A stretch of 40,895 bases of DNA from an uncultured Eubacteriales bacterium (GTDB taxonomy: Bacteria; Bacillota; Clostridia; Christensenellales; Aristaeellaceae): the NCBI GenBank assembly GCA_902789795.1, contig CADAPM010000016.1, forward strand, positions 1 to 40,895, given 5' to 3'. The notes under the pieces were generated by a model. That model was not told where the DNA came from and made no database searches. It saw only the letters and a list, made by a program, of their open reading frames with translations. Positions within the stretch are counted from its first letter, which is position 1, and every line of letters starts with the position of its first letter. Shown piece after piece: positions 31,300-39,081 of the stretch. The translations under genes and the position numbers were made by a program.

Positions 31300-32226
31300 G
31301 TGACATTGGAAGAACGCCTGAATAACCTGCCCCAGGCCGCTGATGAGCTGGCAGCCGATGTCCGGGCGGATGATAAGCTGTTTGAAAAGATCCGCTACGA
31401 GGCCGCGAAAGCGCAGCAGCAGCCCAGGAGGAAGCCTCTTTTGAAGGCGCTGATCCCCGCGGGCGCGCTGGTGATGGCCGCCGTGCTGGCGATCCTGATC
31501 TGGCCCGGCGCCGCGGGCGGAAAGAACCCGCTGAACATCCAGAGCGTGACCGCCGGCAACGGCGAGCCTCAGCCGCTGCCCTCTACCCGGGCTGATCTGC
31601 CCGCGGGCAGCATCACCGTGGATACCCCTGCGGGAGCGCCGTCCTTTAGGAACATCTGGGCGGGCAGCTCCGACAGCAGCTTCCCCATGGTGATGGTGAA
31701 CGGCGCGTATTACCGCCTGCTCTCTTCGCCGAAAAACCTGTCTGACGGACAGCTCGCCAACGCCCTTGGCACGGTGGAGCAGTATATCAGTGGGATGAAC
31801 GGCAGCGGTCTCTGCTCCAACACGGTGCTCCAGGGCGAGACGGTGTGGCAGGTGCGGGGGATGGGCTCCTCCGCGGTGGCCGCCCGCATCGACGGCAGCC
31901 TGAGGGTCTTCCAGCGGGTCACGGCCAACGGCCAGGGCGCCGCTCCGGGCAGCCTCTCGGAGGCCATTGCGCAGACCGGCGTCAAGGAGCTGAGCCTCTC
32001 CGGCGTGGGCCGCGTGCGCGACAGCGGGAAGGCCCAGCAGCTCCTGAACACCCTCGTATCCGGAGCCAGCTATCAGGGCAGCGGATGCTCCAAGACCAGC
32101 CAGGTGCTGCATATCGTATTCAATAACGGCATCACCCTGCAGATGTACGTGCAGGACAACAGCCTGTCTTCGGGCGGCACCTGGTACTGCCCGGCCTTCT
32201 TTGAACAGTTCAGGCTTGCAATTTGA
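31300..32226 (+). CDS. Probable membrane-bound anti-sigma factor
   Basis: A 308-residue single-pass protein with a cytoplasmic N-terminus of about 49 residues, a transmembrane helix at 50-68, a Gly/Pro/Ser-rich stretch and an outer domain (about 105-305) with no family I recognise. That domain has Cys residues at about 171, 266 and 290. The role is assigned from topology and from position 7 bp after the ECF gene, not from a clear zinc-binding anti-sigma motif, which is absent. The start is a GTG at 31300 with GAAGGGAAG upstream. Confidence 0.65.
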   Translation: MTLEERLNNLPQAADELAADVRADDKLFEKIRYEAAKAQQQPRRKPLLKALIPAGALVMAAVLAILIWPGAAGGKNPLNIQSVTAGNGEPQPLPSTRADLPAGSITVDTPAGAPSFRNIWAGSSDSSFPMVMVNGAYYRLLSSPKNLSDGQLANALGTVEQYISGMNGSGLCSNTVLQGETVWQVRGMGSSAVAARIDGSLRVFQRVTANGQGAAPGSLSEAIAQTGVKELSLSGVGRVRDSGKAQQLLNTLVSGASYQGSGCSKTSQVLHIVFNNGITLQMYVQDNSLSSGGTWYCPAFFEQFRLAI

Positions 32227-32245
32227 TAAAATACAAGGAGAAACA

Positions 32246-32695
32246 ATGCGCAAAACAGTTCTGCTCTCCATCACCGGCGTGAGCAAGACAAACGGCGTCC
32301 CCGACGACGCGATCAAGATGTTCACCACCGGCTACCTGAGCGGTGAAGGCGACAGCTGGAAGCTGCGCTACAGCGAGACGTCGCCGGAGGATATAAAAGA
32401 CAAGAACCATGTGACCCTGACCATGAACAACGGCACCGTCACCATGACCAACAGCCAGAACAAGGGCGCGGACATGATTTTCGTCCGCGGCAGCCGCTAT
32501 CAGGGCGTGTACCGCACTCCCTACGGGGATCTGGACCTGGCGGTGTTCCCCAGCGTGGTGGATTATAGGATCGGCCAGGACAGCGGCGAGATCAACCTGA
32601 GCTACCAGCTGGACTTCGACGGCCAGTACGCTTCTGACCATGAACTGCACATCCTGTATGCTGACAAATCCAATGGCCGGACAGCCGCTTCTTGA
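32246..32695 (+). CDS. DUF1934 (YwiB-like) beta-barrel protein
   Basis: A 149-residue cytoplasmic protein with strand-rich sequence (VLLSITGVSK, WKLRYSET, VTLTMNNGTVTMTN, GDLDLAVFPSVVDYRI, GEINLSYQLDFDGQ) matching the DUF1934/YwiB calycin-like family. In Bacillus the homologue lies near argS; no argS is seen here. Function is unknown. The start has AAGGAG about 5-6 bp upstream. A frame from 32201 would overlap the previous gene and lacks a ribosome site. Confidence 0.88.
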   Translation: MRKTVLLSITGVSKTNGVPDDAIKMFTTGYLSGEGDSWKLRYSETSPEDIKDKNHVTLTMNNGTVTMTNSQNKGADMIFVRGSRYQGVYRTPYGDLDLAVFPSVVDYRIGQDSGEINLSYQLDFDGQYASDHELHILYADKSNGRTAAS

Positions 32696-33188
32696 GCCAT
32701 TACGGGACTCCCTGCGCGTTTTGCTGGGAGTTCCTTGCTTTATACGCCGGAGCCGGGAGCCCGGATTTCTGTTCGTGACCGACGTCCTCAGCCGGGCAGA
32801 GGAAGCGGACCAGGTGCTGGACCGGCTGAGCCGGGACGGGAGCTGGCGCTTCCGGCGCGAGGGAGGGCTCATGCAGCTGGACCCCGGGCAGGAGCTGTGG
32901 CAGAAGATCATGGCGTCTGCCCCGGCTGCAGCGCCGATACCCATGGGCGAGGGCACGGCCTACCCCTTTCTGCAGTCCTGCGCCAACCGCCTGGTATCGG
33001 AAACGGTGCCGCCTGAAAGACAGCCGGTCAGACCGCTGCGGCTGACGCTCAAATGCCTGGAGGCGGGGGAGCTCAGCCGCCTGCAGGAGGAGCTGCCTAT
33101 GGAGATCGCCGTGCTTCAGAGAAAACACGAGCCCCTGCCGACGGCGGCGGGGCTGTATATCCTGGCATATCTGAAATCGTTGAATTGA
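32673..33188 (+). CDS. Unknown small cytoplasmic protein
   Basis: A 171-residue protein without signal peptide or membrane segment, and I do not recognise its family. It contains LFVTDVLSRAEEADQVLDRLSRDGSWRFRRE and ends in a helical part with PLPTAAGLYILAYLKSLN. The start at 32673 overlaps the DUF1934 gene by 23 bp without a clear Shine-Dalgarno, so translational coupling is likely; an upstream ATG at 32640 is possible. Reading in the operon direction with a normal codon pattern and a 13-bp gap to the MBL gene supports a real gene. Confidence 0.7.
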   Translation: MAGQPLLEPLRDSLRVLLGVPCFIRRSREPGFLFVTDVLSRAEEADQVLDRLSRDGSWRFRREGGLMQLDPGQELWQKIMASAPAAAPIPMGEGTAYPFLQSCANRLVSETVPPERQPVRPLRLTLKCLEAGELSRLQEELPMEIAVLQRKHEPLPTAAGLYILAYLKSLN

Positions 33189-33201
33189 GGGAGGAAAACC
33201 T

Positions 33202-33852
33202 ATGCTGCTGTATTGGAACGGACATTCCGAATTCCTGCTGGAGAGCGCGGACGGCTACCGCGTGCTGACCGATCCCTTTGACGACCATGTGGGCTATCCC
33301 ATGCGCCGGGTGAAGGCGGACGCGGTGACGGTGTCCCACGGCCACGGAGACCACAGCTATACCGCAAAGGTATCTGGCCAGCCCATGATCCTGACCCAGC
33401 CCGGCACCACCTTCCTGACGCCCGACGTGACCGTAAGCTCCGTGAGCGCCTACCACGACGACGCGGAAGGCATGAAGCGGGGGAATACCCTGCTGACCGT
33501 CATTGAGATGGATGGCCTGCGCATCGCCCACCTGGGGGATCTGGGCTCTCCGCTCGATCAAGACCAGGCGGCCTTCCTGAAGGATGTGGACATCCTGCTG
33601 GTGCCTGTGGGCGGGTACTATACCATCGACGCGCGTCAGGCGGCGGAGACCGTGCGGGTCATCCGGCCGAAGGTAGTGATCCCCATGCATTATAAAACCC
33701 GGTATAACGCGGGCTGGCCCATCAGCACGGTGGATCCCTTCTGGGAAGCCCTGGGCGTGTCCGTCCCCGTGCCGGTGCCCCTGCTGCGCGTCACCCGGGA
33801 AGATATCGAGTGCTGCCGGCCCTATTACATCTTTGAAGAGCCGAAGGTGTAA
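33202..33852 (+). CDS. MBL-fold metal-dependent hydrolase (UlaG/UPF0173-like)
   Basis: A 216-residue metallo-beta-lactamase-fold protein. The metal motif is HGHGDH (46-51), with further ligand candidates in SAYHDD, Asp of HLGDLG and His of IPMHYK. The short size and the opening YWNGHSEFLLES resemble UlaG-like or UPF0173 hydrolases rather than beta-lactamases. The substrate is unknown. GGAGG lies 8 bp before the ATG. It is the last gene of the sigma-factor operon. Confidence 0.9.
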   Translation: MLLYWNGHSEFLLESADGYRVLTDPFDDHVGYPMRRVKADAVTVSHGHGDHSYTAKVSGQPMILTQPGTTFLTPDVTVSSVSAYHDDAEGMKRGNTLLTVIEMDGLRIAHLGDLGSPLDQDQAAFLKDVDILLVPVGGYYTIDARQAAETVRVIRPKVVIPMHYKTRYNAGWPISTVDPFWEALGVSVPVPVPLLRVTREDIECCRPYYIFEEPKV

Positions 33853-33857
33853 AGATC

Positions 33858-34018
33858 ATACTAAATTCCATCTGAAAAATGTACAAATGTCAGAAGTATT
33901 TTGTGTCAGGTCAAGGAAGACGCCCGAAAGCGTACCCGAAGGTACGGTGAGGGTGGCTGACGCAGAGATGGCGCAAAATCCTCTGACAGTTGTGCATGGT
34001 TTAGATAAAATTTAGTAT
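33858..34018 (+). ncRNA. Candidate structured non-coding RNA
   Basis: The 165-bp gap between two convergent genes is almost wholly taken up by nested pairing. The closing stem is 33858-33867 with 34009-34018 (10 perfect pairs). The second helix is 33880-33893 with 33983-33996 (14 positions: one A-G mismatch, one G-U). The third is 33898-33907 with 33970-33979 (10 pairs, two G-U). Inside are GTCA/TGAC (33910-33913/33958-33961) and a perfect hairpin CGTACC-CGAA-GGTACG (33931-33946). The G-U pairs are valid only for a + strand RNA. No open frame of note and no T run. I could not match a known family. A structured 3' end or terminator of the upstream operon is the main alternative. Confidence 0.6.
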
Positions 34019-34581
34019 CAGTTGAATTTTCCGGTCAGCAGCAGCCTCGCGCAGGCTGCAGCCTGATCATCCACAGCCCCCTCCTGACTGCTCAGGTGGA
34101 GGCTGTTTTTTCCGAAACAGAGATAGTAGGTTTCCTGGTCACCAAAGCTGATAAGGCCGCGGAAAGGATCGTAAGACCGGATGGGGGTATAGACCATCTG
34201 CCCGTAGCACACCCCTTCGTGCTCCCAGGCGGGCATCAGGCTCTCAAAGTCATCAGGGTAAGGCACGAACCAGCTGAGATAGATCTCCAGCTCGGAGGCC
34301 TTCACGATGTACAGGTCCGCATTGGTGATGGTGGAGGTGTCGAGCATGGCATAGGTGAAGGGGTGCACCTGGACCATCCGGATGCCGTCCTTGAGCAGGG
34401 GCTGGAGCTTCGTTTCCAGCTCGGCGGCCCCGGGCGTTTCGGCGTCGACGAAGATGACGATCTTGTTTTCCCGGGCTGTATCGGTGATCCGGGTGAACAC
34501 GAAGCCCCAGATGAGGGCGCTGGCCATGAGCCAGAGGATCAGCAGGGGGATCAGCCGGGTGAAGCGTCTGAAGCCGTTCAT
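34018..34581 (-). CDS. Unknown single-pass membrane protein
   Basis: A 187-residue protein with a basic N-terminus, a transmembrane helix at about 10-30 and an outer domain with alternating strands and helices (ENKIVIFVDAETPGAAELET, ADLYIVKASELEIYLSWF, CYGQMVYTPIRSYDPF). The pattern is slightly reminiscent of a substrate-binding fold, but no family is recognised. Its ATG overlaps the preceding gene by 4 bp. It is last in the epimerase/GH130_1 transcription unit. Its stop codon lies at the edge of the candidate RNA. Confidence 0.75.
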   Translation of the reverse strand: MNGFRRFTRLIPLLILWLMASALIWGFVFTRITDTARENKIVIFVDAETPGAAELETKLQPLLKDGIRMVQVHPFTYAMLDTSTITNADLYIVKASELEIYLSWFVPYPDDFESLMPAWEHEGVCYGQMVYTPIRSYDPFRGLISFGDQETYYLCFGKNSLHLSSQEGAVDDQAAACARLLLTGKFN

Positions 34582-35060
34582 GGTTCTACCTCGAAGGCGG
34601 TGATAAAGCTGCCCCTGCAGCGCACACGAACGCGCGTGCCACTGTCCGGCAGGAGGCGGCGCTTCCGGGCGTCCACATGCAGGGTGCGCGAACTTTCCCC
34701 CTCACGCAGCACGACCTTCTGGACCGTGATGCTGCCGGGGATCTGGAACAGGAGCTCGCTTTTCTCCATCGTCCCGCTGTATTCCGAGACTTCCTCCGTT
34801 TCGATCCGCCGGATGTGCCGGGCCGCGCCGTTCAGCGGGCGATAGCCGATGCACGTGAGCAGTATCACGCCCCAGCCGGTCAGGGTGCTGACGGAAATGA
34901 CAGCGATCAGCCGCCGGACCGTGTTGGTCGGACGCACGCCTGTGCACAGCCAGACGCAGAGGATGAGCCCCAGCACGCCTGCGATCCATGCCGCAGCGCG
35001 GCAGAGGGAGGCGCGGGACGCCAGGCGTTGTGCCTCATCGGGGGAATAGAGCTCAGTCAC
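34578..35060 (-). CDS. Unknown two-helix membrane protein
   Basis: A 160-residue protein with predicted transmembrane helices at about 22-41 and 51-71 and a C-terminal strand-rich domain (SELLFQIPGSITVQKVVL, TRVRVRCRGSFITAFEVEP). I do not recognise it. It begins 21 bp after the GH130_1 gene and overlaps the next gene, so it is expressed with mannan catabolic enzymes, but no role can be assigned. Confidence 0.75.
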   Translation of the reverse strand: MTELYSPDEAQRLASRASLCRAAAWIAGVLGLILCVWLCTGVRPTNTVRRLIAVISVSTLTGWGVILLTCIGYRPLNGAARHIRRIETEEVSEYSGTMEKSELLFQIPGSITVQKVVLREGESSRTLHVDARKRRLLPDSGTRVRVRCRGSFITAFEVEP

Positions 35061-35081
35061 GGATGTATCTCCTGTTCAGGA

Positions 35082-36245
35082 TCATTTGCCAAGGTACTCT
35101 AAGTTCTTGCGGATGAAATCGACCCGCTGCTTCACGCAGTCGACGCTGCGGCCGGGATCGGCAGGGGTGTTGAACACATAGTCAGTCAGGCGGTCGATGT
35201 CGGTGATGGCCACGTGCAGGCGGGTATCGCTGGAGGCGTAGTAGATATAGACCTTCCCGTCCGGGGCCGCGATGGCGCCGTTGGTGAAGACCACATTGCT
35301 CACGTCGCCGACCCGCTCGCCGCCCAGGGGCGCGATCAGATAGCCGCCGGGCTCCGCGATCACTTTGGACGGATCATCGAGGGCGGTGGCGAAGGCGTAG
35401 ATCACATAGCGCAGGCCCGCGGCGGTATTGCGCACGCCGTGGGCGATGTGGATCCAGCCTTTGTCCGTCTTGATCGGCACAGCGCCGGCACCGTTTTTGC
35501 TCTCGGTGATGGTGTGGTACTTGCGCACGGAGGTCATCTTTTCCTCGTCAATGACGGCGTTGGTGATGTCATCGCAGAGGCCGAAGCCGATGCCGCCGCC
35601 GGAGCCGGTCTCGATGAAATCATCCATGGGGCGGGTGTAGAAGGCGTACTTGCCGTTCACGAACTCCGGATGCAGGACCACGTTGCGCTGCTGGGGCGAG
35701 CGCAGCGTCCTGAGGTTGGGCAGGCGTTCCCAGGTCTTCAGGTCCCGGGTGCGCACGATGCCCGCGGCGGCGGTGGCGGCCGAAAGGTCGTTGACGGTGG
35801 TATCCTTGCTTTCCGAGCAGAATACGCCGTAGATCCAGCCGTCTTCGTGCCGGGTCAGGCGCATGTCGTATACGTTGGTTTCTTCCGGGCAGGTGTCGGG
35901 CAGCAGGATGGGCTCGTCCCAGAAGCGGAAGCCCTCCGTGCCGCTGTCGGACTGGGCGACCGCGAAGAAGCTTTTGCGGTCGTTGCCTTCGACGCGGGCC
36001 ACCAGGGTGAACTTGCCGTCCAGCAGGATCGCGCCGGAGTTGAAGACCGCGTTGACGCCCAGCCGCTGCATCATGTGGGGATTCGCGGCGGGATCCGGAT
36101 CGAACATCCAGAAGGGCGGGATATGCTCCCGGGTCAGCACGGGATAGAGGTAGCGGTCATAAATGCCATTGTAGAAGTTGGGATCGACTGTGTTTTTGCG
36201 TCCGATCAGCGCTTCGTAACGGGTAATCAGTTCCTGATAAGTCAT
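35082..36245 (-). CDS. GH130_1-type 4-O-beta-D-mannosyl-D-glucose phosphorylase
   Basis: A 387-residue cytoplasmic enzyme with the length and motifs of GH130 subfamily 1. Established members convert Man-beta-1,4-Glc and phosphate to mannose-1-phosphate and glucose. Visible motifs are [23 protein letters not shown] (65-87), the conserved acid Asp127 in [30 protein letters not shown], and [20 protein letters not shown] in the phosphate-binding region. GGGAGG lies 6 bp before the ATG. It lies downstream of the 2-epimerase, which would supply its substrate, but a repeat element separates the two genes. Confidence 0.92.
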   Translation of the reverse strand: MTYQELITRYEALIGRKNTVDPNFYNGIYDRYLYPVLTREHIPPFWMFDPDPAANPHMMQRLGVNAVFNSGAILLDGKFTLVARVEGNDRKSFFAVAQSDSGTEGFRFWDEPILLPDTCPEETNVYDMRLTRHEDGWIYGVFCSESKDTTVNDLSAATAAAGIVRTRDLKTWERLPNLRTLRSPQQRNVVLHPEFVNGKYAFYTRPMDDFIETGSGGGIGFGLCDDITNAVIDEEKMTSVRKYHTITESKNGAGAVPIKTDKGWIHIAHGVRNTAAGLRYVIYAFATALDDPSKVIAEPGGYLIAPLGGERVGDVSNVVFTNGAIAAPDGKVYIYYASSDTRLHVAITDIDRLTDYVFNTPADPGRSVDCVKQRVDFIRKNLEYLGK

Positions 36246-36261
36246 AAAGCCTCCCTCTTTT

Positions 36262-36467
36262 CAATTAGGAATTAGGAGTTAGTAATTGGAATTAGGAATT
36301 AGGAATTAGGAATTAGGAATTAGGAATGAGGAGTTGTGGTGGAAACTGCGCGGAGCGCAGTTTCTGTTGATTTTGAATGGAGAGCCGCTAAAACCGAAGA
36401 ATACTCTGAAGCGCAGCGGAGGAGTTTCTTCCAGAACTCCTCATTCCTCATTCCTCACTCCTCATTA
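36262..36467. repeat. Repeat element with inverted heptanucleotide arrays at its ends
   Basis: The left arm (36263-36335) is an array of AATTAGG-type heptads ending in AATGAGGAG. The right arm (36431-36466) read on the other strand is an array of AATGAGG/AGTGAGG heptads ending in the same AATGAGGAGTT. The arms are therefore inverted copies around a centre of about 95 bp that contains a 10-bp hairpin (36342-36351/36355-36364, loop GGA). It has no coding capacity and looks like a non-autonomous or slippage-prone intergenic element inside the epimerase/GH130_1 operon. Confidence 0.75.
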
Positions 36468-36469
36468 AC

Positions 36470-37642
36470 TCATATGTTTTCTTCTCTCGCCAAAAACTCC
36501 ATGCACATCCGCCCGTTGTGGTAGGGGCATTTCCAGGGCTCCACGATGGGCTTGTCCGTGCTGGGGGTCCCGTCCTCGTTCACGTACCAGAACCATTCGG
36601 AGTTCGGGCGCGGGTCGTCCACATAGGCGCGGATATACTTCCACTGGGTCAGGACGGCGTCCTTGTACCGGGCTTCTCCGGTCTTTTCCCAGGCGTTCAG
36701 GAAGCCCATGAAGGCTTCCGCCTGCACCCACCAGATGCGGATCTGGCTGACCTTCCCGCGCTCGCACTCGTTGGCGAAGCCGTGGTCCGTGAAGGCGGCG
36801 TGATAGGTGTGGTCCGCCATCTCCAACAGCAGGGGCCGGATACGGGCGGTCAGGGCGGGATCGTTGATCGCGTCCAGGGTCTTTTCCGCCAGCCAGCTGG
36901 TCTCGATGTCGTGGCCGTAGGAGTGCAGGTCGATCAGGGTGTGGTACTCATGATCGAAGAAGACCTCCTGCCGCCTGAGCTCGCGGTTATAGACCTTCTT
37001 TTCAAAGATGTCCATGATCTCGACGAGTCGGTCCCGGAGCTCGGGATCCGGCCAGACGGTATACAGCCCCGTGTACCCCTCCATCACGTGCAGCAGGGTG
37101 TTCATGGTGCGGGTGGCCATGACGCCGTTTTCGCTGAGCTTCTCATTGCTCTCCGGCTGCCAGTCGGCGGTGAAGGCCTCCAGATAGCCGCCCTCGTCCC
37201 GGCAGCGGCCCTCGATCAGGCGGAACAGCGCCTGGGCCTGGGCGAGCGCTTCCTGATCGCCCGAAGCGCGGGTGTAGGCGGCCAGGGCATAGATGGCGAA
37301 GGCCTGGTTATAGGTGTGCTTGGTGGTGTCCGCGGGGCTTCCGTCCGCGTGGAGGGACCAGTACATCCCGCCGTTATCCGTGTCCGTCATGCGTTGGAGC
37401 ATGGCGTAGGCGTGGCGGGCTTCGTCGAGCAGGCTCTCGTCCTTGAGCAGCATGTAGGCTTCGGAAAAGAACCAAAGGATCCGGCTGTTCAGGATGCAGC
37501 CCTTGTCTGCCTCCGGGTGCCGGGTCAGGTCATAGTCGACCAGGCCGATATAGCCGCCGTTCTCATCATCGCGGAGCCCCTTCCAGAAGGGGATGATCCG
37601 CTCCGTCAGTTCCTGATAGATCTCGTTTCGGATGCCGGGCAT
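36470..37642 (-). CDS. AGE-family epimerase (mannobiose/cellobiose 2-epimerase)
   Basis: A 390-residue (alpha/alpha)6-barrel enzyme of the N-acylglucosamine 2-epimerase superfamily, the size of Ruminococcus albus cellobiose 2-epimerase. Signature parts are LWFFSEAY (56-63), HSYGHDIETSWLAE (240-253, His244 and Glu247), IWWVQAEAFMGF (303-314) and WKCPYHNGRMCMEF (370-383, His375); the two histidines sit where the known enzymes have their acid/base pair. In mannan users this enzyme converts Man-beta-1,4-Man to Man-beta-1,4-Glc, the substrate of GH130_1 encoded next. GGGAGG lies 7 bp before the ATG and a good promoter lies upstream. Plain cellobiose epimerase activity is possible too. Confidence 0.9.
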   Translation of the reverse strand: MPGIRNEIYQELTERIIPFWKGLRDDENGGYIGLVDYDLTRHPEADKGCILNSRILWFFSEAYMLLKDESLLDEARHAYAMLQRMTDTDNGGMYWSLHADGSPADTTKHTYNQAFAIYALAAYTRASGDQEALAQAQALFRLIEGRCRDEGGYLEAFTADWQPESNEKLSENGVMATRTMNTLLHVMEGYTGLYTVWPDPELRDRLVEIMDIFEKKVYNRELRRQEVFFDHEYHTLIDLHSYGHDIETSWLAEKTLDAINDPALTARIRPLLLEMADHTYHAAFTDHGFANECERGKVSQIRIWWVQAEAFMGFLNAWEKTGEARYKDAVLTQWKYIRAYVDDPRPNSEWFWYVNEDGTPSTDKPIVEPWKCPYHNGRMCMEFLAREENI

Positions 37643-37675
37643 AGGCCAACCTCCCGATCATTTGATATTCACGGT

Positions 37676-37704
37676 ATTCTATCATGAAAAGGAAAGAATA
37701 GCAA
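37676..37704 (-). promoter_or_regulatory. Promoter of the epimerase/GH130_1 unit
   Basis: On the minus strand, -35 TTGCTA (37704-37699), a 17-bp spacer and -10 TAGAAT (37681-37676), 34 bp upstream of the epimerase start. Confidence 0.7.
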
Positions 37705-37743
37705 CGGTCCGGACGCATTTTGAACGGTACAAAATCCTTTGGT

Positions 37744-37788
37744 GTAAGCACAAAAATGCTTGCGTTTAAGGCGTTTTTTTGATATTGT
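37744..37788 (+). promoter_or_regulatory. Putative promoter of the acyltransferase gene with adjoining inverted repeat
   Basis: -35 TTGCGT (37760-37765), a 17-bp spacer and -10 TATTGT (37783-37788). An inverted repeat GTAAGCA/TGCTTGC (37744-37750/37757-37763, one G-T pair) overlaps the -35 and lies between two divergent promoters, a usual place for an operator. Confidence 0.4.
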
Positions 37789-37851
37789 ATTACGGAGTCA
37801 GCTAAGATCCATCCAGGCCGCGGGCCGCAAGGCTCCGGCAGAAAGGACAGT

Positions 37852-39081
37852 ATGAGCTCAACAGTTGAGGAGGGGACAAGGACCGCACCATGGGTGCGTC
37901 CGCGGCACCGTGTGGTGACGCGGACGGCGCTGGCGCTCCTCGATCCGATCGTGCGCCGGAAGTACGGGGTAGAGGCGGAGCCCTTTGAACGGTTCAGGGA
38001 CGAGCCCTGCCTGATCTTATATAACCACCAGACCCCTTGCGACCAGTTTTTTGTCGCCATGTCCTTCCGCAGGCCCATTTATTACCTGGCCACGGAAGAT
38101 ATCTTTTCCAAGGGCTGGATCTCCGCCTTGCTGCGTTGGGCGGTGGCGCCTATTCCCTTCACCAAGCAGACCACGGATGTGAGCGCCCTGGCCTCCATGA
38201 TGAAGGTGGCCCACGAGGGCGGTACCATCGCCATCGCACCGGAGGGCAACCGCACCTACAGCGGCAAGACGGAATACATGAGCCCGGCCATCACTTTCCT
38301 GGTCAAGCGCCTGCGCCTGCCCGTGGTCCTGTACCGTATCGAGGGCGGCTACGGGGTGCAGCCCCGCTGGAGCAACGGCATCCGCAAGGGCAGGATCCGC
38401 GCCTATACCTCCCGGGTCATCGAGCCGGAAGAGTATGCAAAGATGACCAACGCGGAGCTGTTCAGCCTGATCCAAGACGGACTTTATGTCAATGAAGCGA
38501 CGGCGGACGCGCGCTTCATATCGGACGCGAAGGCGGAATACCTCGAGCGCATGGCCTATATCTGCCCGTTCTGCGGGCTTTCCCGCTTCGAGAGCCATGG
38601 AGACGAGATCCGCTGTCTCACCTGCGGTAAAGGCATCCGTTACGGGGAGGACAAGCGCCTGATCGGTCTGGACGGCGACTGGCCCTTCGCCTTCGTCAAC
38701 GACTGGTATGAGTACCAGAAGGACTATATCAACCATTTGGATGTGTGCGCGCTCTGCGAGACGCCGGTCTATGAGGACCGGGCAGACGTCTACGAGGTCA
38801 TTCTGTACAAGCGGAAGGAACTGCTGGATCAGGGCCAGACCCTGCGCCTGTATGGCGATCGGATCACCCTCAAGGGACAGGTGGAGGAGCGGGTCATGCC
38901 TTTCAGCCAGATCCAGGGCATGGCGCTGATCGGGCGCAACCGCCTGAACGTCGCCTGGGAGGGCAAAACCTACCAGCTGCGGGGGGACGATCGCTTCAAC
39001 GCACTCAAATACATGCATTTTTATCATCGCTGTCTGAATATGTCGAAAGGGGAACCCTATGGAGAATTTCTGGGACTATAG
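37852..39081 (+). CDS. PlsC-like acyltransferase with C-terminal zinc ribbon
   Basis: A 409-residue protein. Residues about 35-210 form a PlsC/lysophosphatidic-acid acyltransferase domain with the HX4D motif (His59-Asp64 in NHQTPCD) and IAPEGNRTYSG (128-138) in place of the usual FPEGTRS. It would transfer an acyl chain to a glycerolipid at the inner membrane face. Residues 236-262 hold a four-cysteine zinc ribbon (CPFC...CLTC). The last 110 residues are a strand-rich, PH-like region (QTLRLYGDRITLKGQ, VMPFSQIQGMALIGRN). This tail is unusual for PlsC. The gene overlaps the GltS-like gene by 23 bp. Confidence 0.85.
   Translation: MSSTVEEGTRTAPWVRPRHRVVTRTALALLDPIVRRKYGVEAEPFERFRDEPCLILYNHQTPCDQFFVAMSFRRPIYYLATEDIFSKGWISALLRWAVAPIPFTKQTTDVSALASMMKVAHEGGTIAIAPEGNRTYSGKTEYMSPAITFLVKRLRLPVVLYRIEGGYGVQPRWSNGIRKGRIRAYTSRVIEPEEYAKMTNAELFSLIQDGLYVNEATADARFISDAKAEYLERMAYICPFCGLSRFESHGDEIRCLTCGKGIRYGEDKRLIGLDGDWPFAFVNDWYEYQKDYINHLDVCALCETPVYEDRADVYEVILYKRKELLDQGQTLRLYGDRITLKGQVEERVMPFSQIQGMALIGRNRLNVAWEGKTYQLRGDDRFNALKYMHFYHRCLNMSKGEPYGEFLGL

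Noticed and set aside
33858-34018. IscB/TnpB guide RNA or signal-recognition-particle RNA
   Set aside because: GTCAGGTC and GGAAG resemble short SRP pieces, but the fixed GGAA-loop and AGCAGCC parts are not present. No IscB or TnpB gene or insertion end is found nearby. The RNA is left unassigned.
34096-34845. Plus-strand open frames opposite the two small membrane proteins and the GH130_1 gene (also 35214-36275)
   Set aside because: Their products are low-complexity and lack ribosome sites; the minus strand gives coupled starts, membrane segments and a clear GH130 enzyme.
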